From Caballeronia novacaledonica (GTDB lineage Bacteria > Pseudomonadota > Gammaproteobacteria > Burkholderiales > Burkholderiaceae), in contig NZ_OGTP01000009.1 of the NCBI RefSeq assembly GCF_900258035.1, positions 124,001 to 188,000 on the forward strand: a DNA stretch of 64,000 nucleotides. The letters are read 5' to 3'. Positions 27,279-36,096 of the stretch are shown here, one piece after another. How positions within the stretch are numbered: the stretch's first letter is position 1; each line of letters starts with the position of its first letter. Made by a program: the position numbers and the translations under genes. The notes below the pieces were generated by a model that saw nothing but the letters and a program-made list of their open reading frames with translations, was not told the DNA's origin and ran no database searches.

Positions 27279-28679
27279 ATGAGCCAAGTATCCCAATCCA
27301 TCTTCAAGGCCTACGACATTCGCGGGATCGTCGGCAAGACGGTCGACAAGGATGTCGCGAAGAGCATCGGCCAGGCTTTCGGCAGCGAGATCAAAAAGCA
27401 GGGCGGCGACTCGGTCGTGGTCGCGCGCGACGGTCGACTCTCCGGTCCCGAACTCGTCGGCGCGCTCGCGGACGGCCTGCGCGCGGCGGGCGTCGATGTC
27501 GTCGATATCGGCATGGTGCCGACGCCCGTCGGTTACTACGCGGCGAGCGTGCCGCTGCCGTTGCCTTCGGGCGAGCGTCGCGTGGACTCGTGCATCGTCG
27601 TGACGGGCAGCCACAATCCGCCGGATTACAACGGCTTCAAGATGGTGCTGCGCGGCGCGGCCATCTACGGCGAGCAGATTCAGGGCTTGTACAAGCGCAT
27701 CGTCGACAGCGACTTCACGACGGGCGAAGGCACGTACACCGAGTTCGACGTGTCGCAGATGTATCTTGATCGCATCGTGTCGGACGTGAAGCCGGTGCGC
27801 CCGATGAAGATCGTCGTCGATACGGGCAACGGCGTCGCGGGCGGTCTCGCGCCGAAACTGTTCAAGGCGCTCGGCTGCGAGCTGGTTGAGCTTTTCACGG
27901 AGATCGACGGCAATTTCCCGAACCATCACCCGGACCCCGCGCATCCGGAAAATCTGCAGGATGTGATCAAGGCGCTCAAGGAAACGGACGCCGAAATCGG
28001 CTTCGCATTCGATGGCGACGGCGACCGTCTCGGCGTCGTCACGAAGGACGGGCAGGTGATCTATCCGGATCGTCAGTTGATGCTGTTCGCGCAGGAAGTG
28101 CTGTCGCGCAACAAGGGCGGCCAGATCATTTATGACGTGAAGTGCACGCGCAATCTCGCGAAGTGGGTGCGCGAGCAGGGCGGCGAGCCGGTGATGTGGA
28201 AGACCGGCCACTCGCTCGTGAAGGCGAAACTGCGCGAAACCGGCGCGCCGCTCGCGGGCGAGATGAGCGGCCACGTGTTCTTCAAGGACCGCTGGTACGG
28301 CTTCGACGACGGCTTGTACACCGGCGCGCGCATGCTCGAAATCCTGTCGCGCGTGGCGGACCCGAGCAAGCTGCTCAACGATCTGCCGAATTCGCTGTCG
28401 ACGCCCGAACTGCAATTGAAGCTGCAAGAGGGCGAGAATTTCGAACTGATCGCGCGGCTGCAGAAATCGGCGAAGTTCACCGGCGCGGACGACGTGCTGA
28501 CCATCGACGGCTTGCGTGTGGAATATCCGGACGGATTCGGGCTCGCGCGCTCGTCGAACACGACGCCGGTTGTCGTGATGCGCTTCGAGGCGGATAACGA
28601 CGCGGCGCTGAAGCGGATTCAGGAAGATTTTCGTCGCGTGATTCTGGCTGAGAAGGCGGATGCGAAGCTGCCGTTCTGA
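27279..28679 (+). CDS. manB: Phosphomannomutase / phosphoglucomutase
   Basis: 466 residues, alpha-D-phosphohexomutase family. The catalytic phosphoserine loop is TGSHNPPDYNGFK near residue 109-121. The metal-binding loop is FDGDGDRLG near 246. Sugar-binding GEMSGHVFF follows near 327, and the C-terminal phosphate-binding region has RSSNTTPVVVMRFEAD. It converts mannose-6-phosphate to mannose-1-phosphate for ManC, and in this AlgC-like class also glucose phosphates for UDP-glucose. An AGAGGTAG site lies about 8 nt before the ATG. Confidence 0.94.
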   Translation: MSQVSQSIFKAYDIRGIVGKTVDKDVAKSIGQAFGSEIKKQGGDSVVVARDGRLSGPELVGALADGLRAAGVDVVDIGMVPTPVGYYAASVPLPLPSGERRVDSCIVVTGSHNPPDYNGFKMVLRGAAIYGEQIQGLYKRIVDSDFTTGEGTYTEFDVSQMYLDRIVSDVKPVRPMKIVVDTGNGVAGGLAPKLFKALGCELVELFTEIDGNFPNHHPDPAHPENLQDVIKALKETDAEIGFAFDGDGDRLGVVTKDGQVIYPDRQLMLFAQEVLSRNKGGQIIYDVKCTRNLAKWVREQGGEPVMWKTGHSLVKAKLRETGAPLAGEMSGHVFFKDRWYGFDDGLYTGARMLEILSRVADPSKLLNDLPNSLSTPELQLKLQEGENFELIARLQKSAKFTGADDVLTIDGLRVEYPDGFGLARSSNTTPVVVMRFEADNDAALKRIQEDFRRVILAEKADAKLPF

Positions 28680-28710
28680 GCGGATTCGGCGGTAGATGAC
28701 TCTACGGGCG

Positions 28711-28737
28711 GCTGGCCCGAAGGTTTTGCGGGCCGGC
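28711..28737 (+). terminator. Hairpin after manB
   Basis: GCTGGCCCG (28711-28719) pairs with CGGGCCGGC (28729-28737) over a 9-nt loop, 31 nt after the manB stop. Only a short T-run (ATTT) follows, so termination may be partial. Confidence 0.5.
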
Positions 28738-28808
28738 ATTTCGTAGTGCTTGACGCGGTGTGGGTTTTTTGTGCTTGGGCTTCTATGAATGGCCCGATTT
28801 GTTTTTGG

Positions 28809-29412
28809 TTTATTAGCGTTGCCCCTGTGCGGGGCGGCAGTCACTTTCTTTGCTGCTGCAAAGAAAGTAACCAAAGAAAGCAGCTTTCCCCATCCAAAGT
28901 GCCTCATGCCGGCCGCGGCACAGGCGATTGGCTGAATGGAACGGCAGTAGTGAGTGCCCCCACAAAACTCGCGCGGCTTGGCTCGCGCACGGTCCGCCAT
29001 CACTCGCCACATAACGAACTGGTTCAGCACCAAATAGCTCCGGCCCGCTTCGCGGCCGATCGGTTAATCGGGTTTGCGTGTGCTTCTTTGTTCATACCTT
29101 CATCGCAACGCAACGCAACGCACATGCATACCGTTGGTTTCCCTTGCATACCCTGCGGCAGCGCGTAGCGCTGTGCCGAAGCTTTTTCGTGCTGAACCAG
29201 CGCCCTAAAACATGTGGTGCGCCAGACCGTGCGCGAACCAAGCCCGATAAGACCTTTGAGGGCACTCGCTACTCTGGGGGCCATTCAGCCAATCGCCTGT
29301 GCCGCGGCCGGCGTGAAGCACTTTGGATGGGAGAAGCTGCTTTCTTTGGTTACTTTCTTTGCAGCAGCAAAGAAAGTGACTGCCGCCCCGCACAGGGGCA
29401 GTGCTAATAGAC
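28809..29412. repeat. Long imperfect palindrome, copy A of a ~600-bp repeat family
   Basis: The left arm 28811-28938 and right arm 29281-29410 are inverted copies over ~130 bp. They share the blocks GCCCCTGTGCGGGGCGGCAG, TCACTTTCTTTGCTGCTGC and AAAGAAAGTAACCAAAGAAA. Weaker inverted similarity continues inward to about 29030/29185, where GGTTCAGCAC faces GTGCTGAACC. Only a ~150-bp centre is not palindromic. Two other copies lie at 43211-43808 and 49309-49872, with similar centres too (for example GGCAGCGCGTAGCGCTGTGCC). It lies in the manB-waaC intergenic region. Frames inside it are by-products of the repeat. I know no name for it. Confidence 0.9.
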
Positions 29413-29742
29413 CGACGCAAATACGGGATCCGGCGAAAAACTTTGGCAAGTGACTGCCGCCCCGCACAGGGGCAGCGCTAATAGACCAATAACAAAACGG
29501 GATCCGGCGGAAAACCCTGGCAAGTGACCGCCGCCCCGCACAGGGGCAACGCTAATAGACCAATAACAAAACGGGATCCGGCAAAAAACCCTGGCAAGTG
29601 ACTGCCGCCCCGCACAGGGGCAGTGCTAATAGACCAATAACAAAACGGGATCCGGCGGAAAACCCTGGCAAGTGACTGCCGCCCCGCACAGGGGCAACGC
29701 TAATAGACCAATAACAAAACGGGATCCGGCGAAAACCCTGGC
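29373..29742. repeat. Five-unit tandem repeat, 74 bp per unit
   Basis: Units start at 29373, 29447, 29521, 29595 and 29669; the last is one base shorter. Each contains AAGTGACTGCCGCCCCGCAC, then AGGGGCA, CTAATAGACC and an AACGGGATCCGGC end. The GC core GCCCC-TGTGC-GGGGC can form a small hairpin in each unit. The first unit is also the outer end of palindrome copy A, so the array seems to have grown from that terminus. The units are near identical, with no unique spacers. Confidence 0.92.
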
Positions 29743-29880
29743 ATTGGTTTGCGACCACCCTGGCCCACCCGAGCGGGCCCCCCTCCCGATGAGCATTTCT
29801 CAGCGAAACCACCTGACAGGCTCTAAAATCACCCCTTTCCCGCTCACTCCGCCGCGCCGTCCGCGCCTCCCCACCCCAGC

Positions 29881-30876
29881 GTGCAAAAGATCCTGATCGT
29901 CCGCGTGTCGTCGCTCGGCGACGTCGTTCACAACATGCCGGCCATTGCCGACATCCGCCGCCGCTATCCCGACGCGTGCATCGACTGGCTCGTCGAGGAA
30001 AGTTTCGCCGGTCTCGTCGAGCTGGTGCACGGCGTGCGCCGCGCGATTCCGTTCTCGCTCAGGCGCTGGCGCAAGGCGTTCACATCGCCCGCGAACTGGC
30101 GCGAGATCGGCACGTTCAAGCGTGAACTCGCCGCCGAAAAATACGATCTCGTGATCGACTGTCAGGGGCTCATCAAGACCGCGTGGGTCGCGAGCTGGGC
30201 GCGCGGGCCGCTCGTCGGTCTCGGCAATCGCACCGACGGCGCGGGCTACGAATGGCCGGTGCGCTTCTTCTACGACCGGCGCGTGCCGATCGAGCCGCGC
30301 ACGCACGTCGTCGAGCGCACGCGGCAACTCGTGGCGGCGGCGCTCGATCTGCCGAAGCCGCAAATGACCGACGATATCGACTTCGGCATCGACACGCAGC
30401 GCGCGACGCTCGCGGTCTCCGAACTCGGGCTGAATCTGCCGGTGCCGTACGTCGTGTTCGCGCACGCCACCTCGCGCGCCGACAAGCAATGGCCCGAAGC
30501 CGCGTGGATCGAACTCGGGCAGGCGCTCGTGACGCGCGGCGCGTCGATCGTGCTGCCGTGGGGCAGCGACGCCGAGCGCGCGACGAGCGAAAAGCTCGCG
30601 AAGGAATTCGGCGCGGCCGCGATCGTGCCGCCGAAGCTGTCGCTGCCCGCGGTGGTCGGGCTGATCGACGGCGCGGCGGCGACCGTCGGCGTCGATACGG
30701 GTCTGGTGCATATTGCCGCGGCGCTGAAGCGTCCGACCGTCGAGTTGTACAATTTCTCGACCGCGTGGCGCACCGGCGGCTACTGGTCGCCGCAGGTGGT
30801 CAATCTCGGCGACGCAAGCCGGCATCCGACGCTTTCCGAAGTCAAGACCGCGCTCGCGGGCTTCGGCCTGCTGTAG
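29881..30876 (+). CDS. waaC: Lipopolysaccharide heptosyltransferase I
   Basis: 331 residues from a GTG start. The GT9 entry motif ILIVRVSSLGDVVHNMPA is at the N-terminus. The donor site shows FAHATSRADKQWPEAAWIEL and the conserved VGVDTGLVHIAAALKRPTV. WaaC adds the first L,D-heptose to Kdo in the inner core, using ADP-heptose on the cytoplasmic face. It begins about 140 bp after the tandem repeat array and is followed at 61 bp by the Kdo hydroxylase and then waaA, so the three form an inner-core operon. No strong ribosome site is seen before the GTG. Confidence 0.95.
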   Translation: MQKILIVRVSSLGDVVHNMPAIADIRRRYPDACIDWLVEESFAGLVELVHGVRRAIPFSLRRWRKAFTSPANWREIGTFKRELAAEKYDLVIDCQGLIKTAWVASWARGPLVGLGNRTDGAGYEWPVRFFYDRRVPIEPRTHVVERTRQLVAAALDLPKPQMTDDIDFGIDTQRATLAVSELGLNLPVPYVVFAHATSRADKQWPEAAWIELGQALVTRGASIVLPWGSDAERATSEKLAKEFGAAAIVPPKLSLPAVVGLIDGAAATVGVDTGLVHIAAALKRPTVELYNFSTAWRTGGYWSPQVVNLGDASRHPTLSEVKTALAGFGLL

Positions 30877-30937
30877 CCTGCCGTGATGTTTTCATCGTGC
30901 GCTGCGCCGTGCGCTTGCAACTCAAGGTCGTAGACAC

Positions 30938-31822
30938 ATGACGGAATCTCAAATCATCGAAGTCGCGTCGGGCGATTGGCAGGGAAAGAATCTTTCCGTG
31001 CCGCGCGAGACGCTCCTTGCCGGCGTCGAAAACGGCAAGGTGCTGTATTTCCCCAATCTGCGTTTTCCGATCGAAGGCGGCGAACTCGCGCTGCTCGACC
31101 CGAAAATCGCGGACCCCAGCCGCAAGAACATCAGCCTCGCGCCCAACGGCGGCGCGCTGAACGGCGTGCTCGGCGAGAACGTCACGCAGACGGCGGTGCG
31201 CTCGCTCATCAAGCGCTATCAGGATCACGCGCGCTCGCTCGTCGACGGTCTCTTTCCCGAATACGACGGCAAGCTGCGCGTCGCGCCGACGAGCCTCCGG
31301 CTGCATCAGGTCGAAACGCGCGAGACCTCCTGGCGCAAGGACGACAGCCGCTTGCACGTCGATGCTTTCCCGTCGCGCCCGAACTACGGCGAGCGCATCC
31401 TGCGCGTGTTCACGAACGTCAACCCGAAAGGCGCGCCGCGCGTGTGGCGCGTCGGCGAACCGTTCGAGGACATGGCGAAGCGCTTCCTGCCCGGCATCAA
31501 GACGCAGATGCCCGGCTCGGCGTGGCTCATGAATCTGCTGCACATCACGAAATCGCCGCGCAGCGAGTACGACCATCTGATGCTGCATCTGCATGACGCG
31601 ATGAAGGCCGACCTCGATTACCAAAAAACGTCGCCGCAGGAAACGATGCCGTTTCCGCCCGGCTCCGTGTGGGTCTGTTTTTCCGATCACACGTCGCACG
31701 CAGTGATGTCCGGCCAGTTCATGATGGAGCAGACGTTCTTTTTGCCCGTCAAGGCGATGGCGCGTCCCGATTGCGCGCCGCTCGGCATTCTCGAACGCCT
31801 GAAGGGCAGGGCGCTCGTTTGA
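30938..31822 (+). CDS. kdoO: Kdo hydroxylase (Fe(II)/2-oxoglutarate-dependent)
   Basis: 294 residues, the length of KdoO from Burkholderia ambifaria and Yersinia pestis. The likely metal site is RLHVDAFPSRP (HxD near residues 140-142) and a later histidine in DHTSHAVMSGQFMMEQTFFL. KdoO hydroxylates the outer Kdo of lipid A-Kdo2 at C3 and gives D-glycero-D-talo-oct-2-ulosonic acid (Ko), a known feature of Burkholderia LPS. Oxygen and 2-oxoglutarate dependence comes from family knowledge. Its position between waaC and waaA supports the call. Its stop overlaps the chosen waaA start. Confidence 0.85.
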   Translation: MTESQIIEVASGDWQGKNLSVPRETLLAGVENGKVLYFPNLRFPIEGGELALLDPKIADPSRKNISLAPNGGALNGVLGENVTQTAVRSLIKRYQDHARSLVDGLFPEYDGKLRVAPTSLRLHQVETRETSWRKDDSRLHVDAFPSRPNYGERILRVFTNVNPKGAPRVWRVGEPFEDMAKRFLPGIKTQMPGSAWLMNLLHITKSPRSEYDHLMLHLHDAMKADLDYQKTSPQETMPFPPGSVWVCFSDHTSHAVMSGQFMMEQTFFLPVKAMARPDCAPLGILERLKGRALV

Positions 31823-33177
31823 GCGGCGCCGCTTCTCCGGGCGCATCGGCTGCCGTGCTGAGGCTCGTCTACCGGGCGCTCTGGTGGATCGTCGCGCCGC
31901 TCGCGGTGCTGCGGCTCTTTATCCGCTCGCGCAAGGAGCGCGGCTACCGCGAGCATATCGGCGAGCGCTTCGGACACATCCCGCCCCGCCGTGCCGACGA
32001 TCTCGCGCCGCTCATCTGGGTGCACGCGGTATCGGTCGGCGAGACGCGCGCGGCGCAACCGCTCATCGACGCATTGCTGAAGGCGCATCCCGAAGCGCGC
32101 GTGCTGCTCACGCACATGACGCCGAGCGGCCGCGCGACGGGCCTCGAACTCTTCGGCGATCGCGTGTGGCGCGGCTATCTGCCCTACGATCTGCCCATTC
32201 TCGTGCGGCGTTTCCTGCGCGCATGGCGTCCGTCGCTCGGCATCGTGATGGAAACGGAAGTCTGGCCGACGCTCATCGACGAATGCAAGCGCGGCGACGT
32301 GCCGCTCGTCCTGACCAACGCGCGCATGTCGGCGCGTTCGTACCGGCGCGCGGCGAAGTTCGGGCGCGCGGTGCGCGAAGTGTTCGGCGGCTTTTCGCGC
32401 GTGCTCGCGCAGACGCCGTCCGACGCCGAACGGCTGACCGCGCTCGGCGCGCGCAATGTCGCCGTGCTCGGCAATCTCAAGTTCGATATGACCGCGCCGC
32501 CCGAACTGGTCGCGCGCGGTCAGGCGTGGCGCGCGGCCATCGGCGACCGGCCGGTGTGGGTTGCGGCGAGCACGCGCGAAGGCGAGGAGGCGCTGGTGCT
32601 GCGCGCGTTCGCGGCGCTCAACGTGCCCGATGCGTTGCTGATTCTGGTGCCGCGTCATCCGCAGCGTTTCGACGAAGTGTCGGCGCTGATCGCGAGCCTC
32701 GGGCTGACGAGCGCGCGCCGTTCGGTGTGGGCGCCGAAGCCGGCCGCGGCGGGATCGGGCGCGGACGTGCCGGAACCGTTGCCGTCGAACGTGCAGGTCT
32801 TGCTCGGTGATTCGATGGGCGAGCTCGGCGCGTATTACGCGGCGGCGGATCTGGCGTTCATCGGCGGAAGCCTGTTGCCGCTCGGCGGACAGAATCTGAT
32901 CGAAGCGTGCGCGGCGGGCGTGCCGGTGCTGATCGGGCCGCATACGTTCAACTTCACGCAGGCCACCAACGATGCCATCGCGGCAGGCGCCGCATTGCGC
33001 GTGCAGGACCCGCAGGCGCTTGCGCGCGGGCTGCGCGAAATCTTCAGCGACAAGGCGCGGCGGCTTGCGATGAGCGCGGCGGCTTCGGCGTTCGCGGCGC
33101 GGCATCGCGGCGCGACGGAGCGAACGGTGAGCGTGCTGAGCGCGTTGCTCGAAGAGGAAAGCGACGCGGCGAAGTGA
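31819..33177 (+). CDS. waaA: 3-deoxy-D-manno-octulosonic acid (Kdo) transferase
   Basis: About 450 residues. After a membrane anchor (LVYRALWWIVAPLAVLRLFI) the N-terminal domain has IWVHAVSVGETRAAQPLIDA, the classic WaaA motif. Later come VMETEVWPTLIDECK and the C-terminal GGSLLPLGGQNLIEACAAG. It adds Kdo residues from CMP-Kdo to lipid IVA. The start is uncertain: the TTG at 31819 overlaps the kdoO stop (TTGA) and has AGGGCAGG upstream, while a GTG at 31855 would begin at the usual MLRLVYRAL. It completes the waaC-kdoO-waaA operon. Confidence 0.94.
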   Translation: MSGAASPGASAAVLRLVYRALWWIVAPLAVLRLFIRSRKERGYREHIGERFGHIPPRRADDLAPLIWVHAVSVGETRAAQPLIDALLKAHPEARVLLTHMTPSGRATGLELFGDRVWRGYLPYDLPILVRRFLRAWRPSLGIVMETEVWPTLIDECKRGDVPLVLTNARMSARSYRRAAKFGRAVREVFGGFSRVLAQTPSDAERLTALGARNVAVLGNLKFDMTAPPELVARGQAWRAAIGDRPVWVAASTREGEEALVLRAFAALNVPDALLILVPRHPQRFDEVSALIASLGLTSARRSVWAPKPAAAGSGADVPEPLPSNVQVLLGDSMGELGAYYAAADLAFIGGSLLPLGGQNLIEACAAGVPVLIGPHTFNFTQATNDAIAAGAALRVQDPQALARGLREIFSDKARRLAMSAAASAFAARHRGATERTVSVLSALLEEESDAAK

Positions 33178-33374
33178 TCCGCGCGTCCGCCCGATTCGCA
33201 CGCCCTTCCCTTTTTTTCCGGCGAATCGTCTGATCTAAACCGTTGTTATTGCGGAAAAATCGAGGGTTGAACGGTAACAAGGTTAGGGGGATACTGAACG
33301 CCCGCCCGGCCCCTTGAACGGACAAAAGGCCGGATGCCTGCGAACGTGCTGCCAATCTTCCTTCGAGGACGCGC

Positions 33375-34178
33375 ATGCAAGATCTCATCAAGTCCGTCGT
33401 CAAAGACATGATGCCGCCCGGCCTTCTGCGCCTTCTGCGGCCACACCCTGAACCCGATTCGTGGGGCACCGTCCGCTACGGCGCGCACGGTCTCGTGCTT
33501 CCGGGCAACCGGCGCTTCGAATATCGGCCTTGCACGGCGGATCGGTCGGTTTGCAAACAGATTTTCTTTCATCGCGAATACGCCACGGATCATCTGGTGC
33601 GCGCAAAGGAAATCGCGGCGTTTTACGAGGCTTGCGAGAATCCGCTGATCGTCGATGCGGGCGCGAATATCGGCGCCGCCGCGGTGTGGTATGCGCTGAC
33701 GTATCCGAAGGCGAAGATCGTCGCCATCGAGCCGGATGTATCGAATTTCTCGCTGCTCAAGAAAAACGCGGAGTCCTTTCCGCACATCACGCCGCTCAAC
33801 GCCGCGATCGCGGCCAAGCGCGGCACGCTCTATCTCAACGATCCGGGGGCGGGCGAATGGGGCTTTCGCACGGCCGAGCAGCCCCTCGAGAAAGGTTATG
33901 CCGTCGACGCACTCACGCTCGAAGACGTGATGCCGCCGTCCGGCGTGACGCCGTTCATTCTGAAGATCGATATCGAAGGCGCGGAGTCGGACCTGTTTTC
34001 GCGCCATTGCGATGCGCTGAACGCGTTCCCGGTCGTCATGATCGAGCTGCACGACTGGATGCTGCCCGGCGAATCGAACAGCCGCAATTTCCTGCAATGG
34101 CACGTCGAGATGAAGCGCGATTTCGTGCAGGTCGGCGAGAACTCGGTATCGATATCGAATTCGATCGCGCTGAACTAG
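33375..34178 (+). CDS. FkbM-family SAM-dependent methyltransferase
   Basis: 267 residues. The SAM-binding motif I is NPLIVDAGANIGAAAVWYAL, motif II is KIVAIEPDVSNFSLLKKN, and the C-terminal FILKIDIEGAESDLFS is diagnostic for FkbM enzymes. Such enzymes O-methylate sugars or natural products. It begins 197 bp after waaA on the same strand and ends 4 bp before the ureG stop on the other strand. Methylation of an LPS or O-antigen sugar would fit the neighbours, but this is inference. Confidence 0.88.
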   Translation: MQDLIKSVVKDMMPPGLLRLLRPHPEPDSWGTVRYGAHGLVLPGNRRFEYRPCTADRSVCKQIFFHREYATDHLVRAKEIAAFYEACENPLIVDAGANIGAAAVWYALTYPKAKIVAIEPDVSNFSLLKKNAESFPHITPLNAAIAAKRGTLYLNDPGAGEWGFRTAEQPLEKGYAVDALTLEDVMPPSGVTPFILKIDIEGAESDLFSRHCDALNAFPVVMIELHDWMLPGESNSRNFLQWHVEMKRDFVQVGENSVSISNSIALN

Positions 34179-34182
34179 CGTC

Positions 34183-34833
34183 TCAGGCGAGCAGCAGTCC
34201 CTTCTTCTCGATGAAGCGAATGACTTCATCGAGCCCGTCGAGCGCCTTCAGGTTGCACATCACGAAGGGCCGCTCGCCGCGCATTTTCTTCGCGTCGCTT
34301 GCCATGATGTCGAGATTCGCGCCGACGTGAGGCGCGAGATCGGTCTTGTTGATCACGAGCAGATCCGACTTCGTGATGCCCGGCCCGCCTTTGCGCGGAA
34401 TCTTCTCGCCGCCCGCGACATCGATCACGTAGATGGTCAGATCGGAGAGTTCGGGGCTGAACGTCGCCGCGAGGTTGTCGCCGCCGGATTCGATGAACAC
34501 GATATCGGCATCCGGAAACTTCGACACCATGCGATCGACGGCTTCGAGATTGATCGACGCATCTTCGCGGATCGCCGTATGCGGGCAGCCGCCCGTCTCG
34601 ACGCCCATGATGCGCTCGGCCGGCAGCGCGCCCGCGACGGTCAGAAGGCGCTGATCTTCCTTCGTATAGATATCGTTGGTGATGGCGACGAGATCGTATT
34701 TCTCGCGCATCGCCTTGCAGAGCATTTCGAGCAGCGTGGTCTTGCCGGAGCCGACCGGCCCGCCGACGCCGACACGCAACGGCGGCAGTTTCTTGGTTCG
34801 GCGAGCGGCGGAAGAGTAAGCGGGAGCGTTCAT
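34183..34833 (-). CDS. ureG: Urease accessory GTPase UreG
   Basis: 216 residues. The P-loop [17 protein letters not shown], the Glu-rich [10 protein letters not shown], the nickel-binding CPH motif in [15 protein letters not shown], the [15 protein letters not shown] region and the NKTDL specificity motif are all present. UreG couples GTP hydrolysis to nickel insertion into urease with UreD, UreF and UreE. The ATG at 34833 starts the conserved protein; the long upstream frame belongs to another strand's shadow. It is the last gene of the leftward urea block. Confidence 0.97.
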   Translation of the reverse strand: MNAPAYSSAARRTKKLPPLRVGVGGPVGSGKTTLLEMLCKAMREKYDLVAITNDIYTKEDQRLLTVAGALPAERIMGVETGGCPHTAIREDASINLEAVDRMVSKFPDADIVFIESGGDNLAATFSPELSDLTIYVIDVAGGEKIPRKGGPGITKSDLLVINKTDLAPHVGANLDIMASDAKKMRGERPFVMCNLKALDGLDEVIRFIEKKGLLLA

Positions 34834-34844
34834 GGAATCTCGGT

Positions 34845-35525
34845 TCAGGAGCGGAAAAGCCGCGAGTATTGCGATTCGTGCCGCGCGGACAAAACGCCGA
34901 GCTGCGGCGCGAAAGTGTTGACCCGTTCGGGCGATGTATCGAGTGCGCGGCGCACGGCGGCGTCGATCGGCGCACGCAACGCGACGATGATGCGCTGCCC
35001 CGCAAGCTGGCCGAGCGGCACGGCCTTGAGCGCGGCGGCCGCCTGATTCTCGACCCAACTGAACGCGTAGGCCGCGAGCGCCGCTTCCGTCGCCGCATCG
35101 TGGGCGAACGCGGCGAAGGCGAACGCGCTCGGCTGCGCGATGGGTTTGATCGCGGCAAGCGTCGCGCGGCGCGATGCGTCGCCCCATTCGAGCGATGCGC
35201 ACAACTGCGCGAGCGACCAGCCCATCTGCTCGGTTTCACGTCTGAGTTCCGCCGATTCGCGGCTCGCGATGTATTCGTCGTTCGCGGCGCGCAACGCGGC
35301 TTCGTCGTGCGCACGCCAATGCGCGATCTGATGCGCGAGCAACGGCAGTTCGCCGCGCGCGAGCACGCTGCTCAGACCGTTCGCGATCCAGTCGCGGGCG
35401 CTGTCGCCGTCGTGAATCAGGCCGTGCTCGATCGCCGCTTCGAGTCCCTGCGAATAGCTGAACGCGCCGATCGGCAGCGCCGGCGACGCGAGATGCAGCA
35501 GCGCAGTGAGCTCAGCGATGCGCAT
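34845..35525 (-). CDS. ureF: Urease accessory protein UreF
   Basis: 226 residues, all-helical UreF family. Typical segments are [20 protein letters not shown] near the N-terminus, IEHGLIHDG and a conserved C-terminal [18 protein letters not shown]. UreF links UreD and UreG on apo-urease and gates UreG's GTPase. The start at 35525 overlaps the ureE tail by 14 bp; an upstream frame would translate the histidine-rich ureE region out of frame and was not used. Confidence 0.95.
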   Translation of the reverse strand: MRIAELTALLHLASPALPIGAFSYSQGLEAAIEHGLIHDGDSARDWIANGLSSVLARGELPLLAHQIAHWRAHDEAALRAANDEYIASRESAELRRETEQMGWSLAQLCASLEWGDASRRATLAAIKPIAQPSAFAFAAFAHDAATEAALAAYAFSWVENQAAAALKAVPLGQLAGQRIIVALRAPIDAAVRRALDTSPERVNTFAPQLGVLSARHESQYSRLFRS

Positions 35526-36090
35526 GATCGTGGTGATGGTGATGATCGTGACCGCACGACGAGTGATCGTGGTCATGACCGTGATGCTCGTCGAAAACCT
35601 TCTGCGCCAGTGCGTAGTCTTCGCTGAAGGTGTCGTCGTGGCCGTGCTTGTGGCCGCCGCCGTATGCGCCGGTTTCGGGCTGGAACGGCTGCGATTCGTG
35701 CGCGACGAGCACGGAGAGACGCTTCAGCATGTCTTCGAGCACGGGATCGGCTTCGAGCTTCAGATACTCCGCGCCGACTTCCACGGGCGTATGCCGGTTG
35801 CCGAGGTGATACGCGGCGCGCGTCAATAGCCGCACGCTCGGCGCGCGCACGACGAGCACGTCCTCCGCCGCCGCGATCACGCGCACGAGGCCGCCGTCAT
35901 CGGCGACGAGCATGTCGCCGTCGGCGAGCACGGTGCCGCGCGGCATCACGAGGGCGACTTCCTCGCCGTTGTCGAGCGTGGCGGCGAGACGGCTCTTGCA
36001 GCGCGCATCGAAAGGCAGGGTCAGGGTGGGCGCGCGCTTCACGAGCACGGGCGCGAGCGTGGCGGTCAGACGTTTGTCGATGGTACGCAT
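35512..36090 (-). CDS. ureE: Urease nickel metallochaperone UreE
   Basis: 192 residues. The N-terminal domain begins [20 protein letters not shown], the metal-binding domain includes [21 protein letters not shown], and the C-terminus is a histidine-rich tail ([20 protein letters not shown]). It delivers nickel to the UreDFG complex. It starts 6 bp after the ureC stop and overlaps ureF, so the genes are tightly coupled. Confidence 0.95.
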   Translation of the reverse strand: MRTIDKRLTATLAPVLVKRAPTLTLPFDARCKSRLAATLDNGEEVALVMPRGTVLADGDMLVADDGGLVRVIAAAEDVLVVRAPSVRLLTRAAYHLGNRHTPVEVGAEYLKLEADPVLEDMLKRLSVLVAHESQPFQPETGAYGGGHKHGHDDTFSEDYALAQKVFDEHHGHDHDHSSCGHDHHHHHDHAHR

Positions 36091-36096
36091 GGCGAC

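Noticed and set aside
29373-29742. Possible CRISPR array
   Set aside because: The 74-bp units are contiguous and near identical, with no unique spacers and no cas genes nearby.
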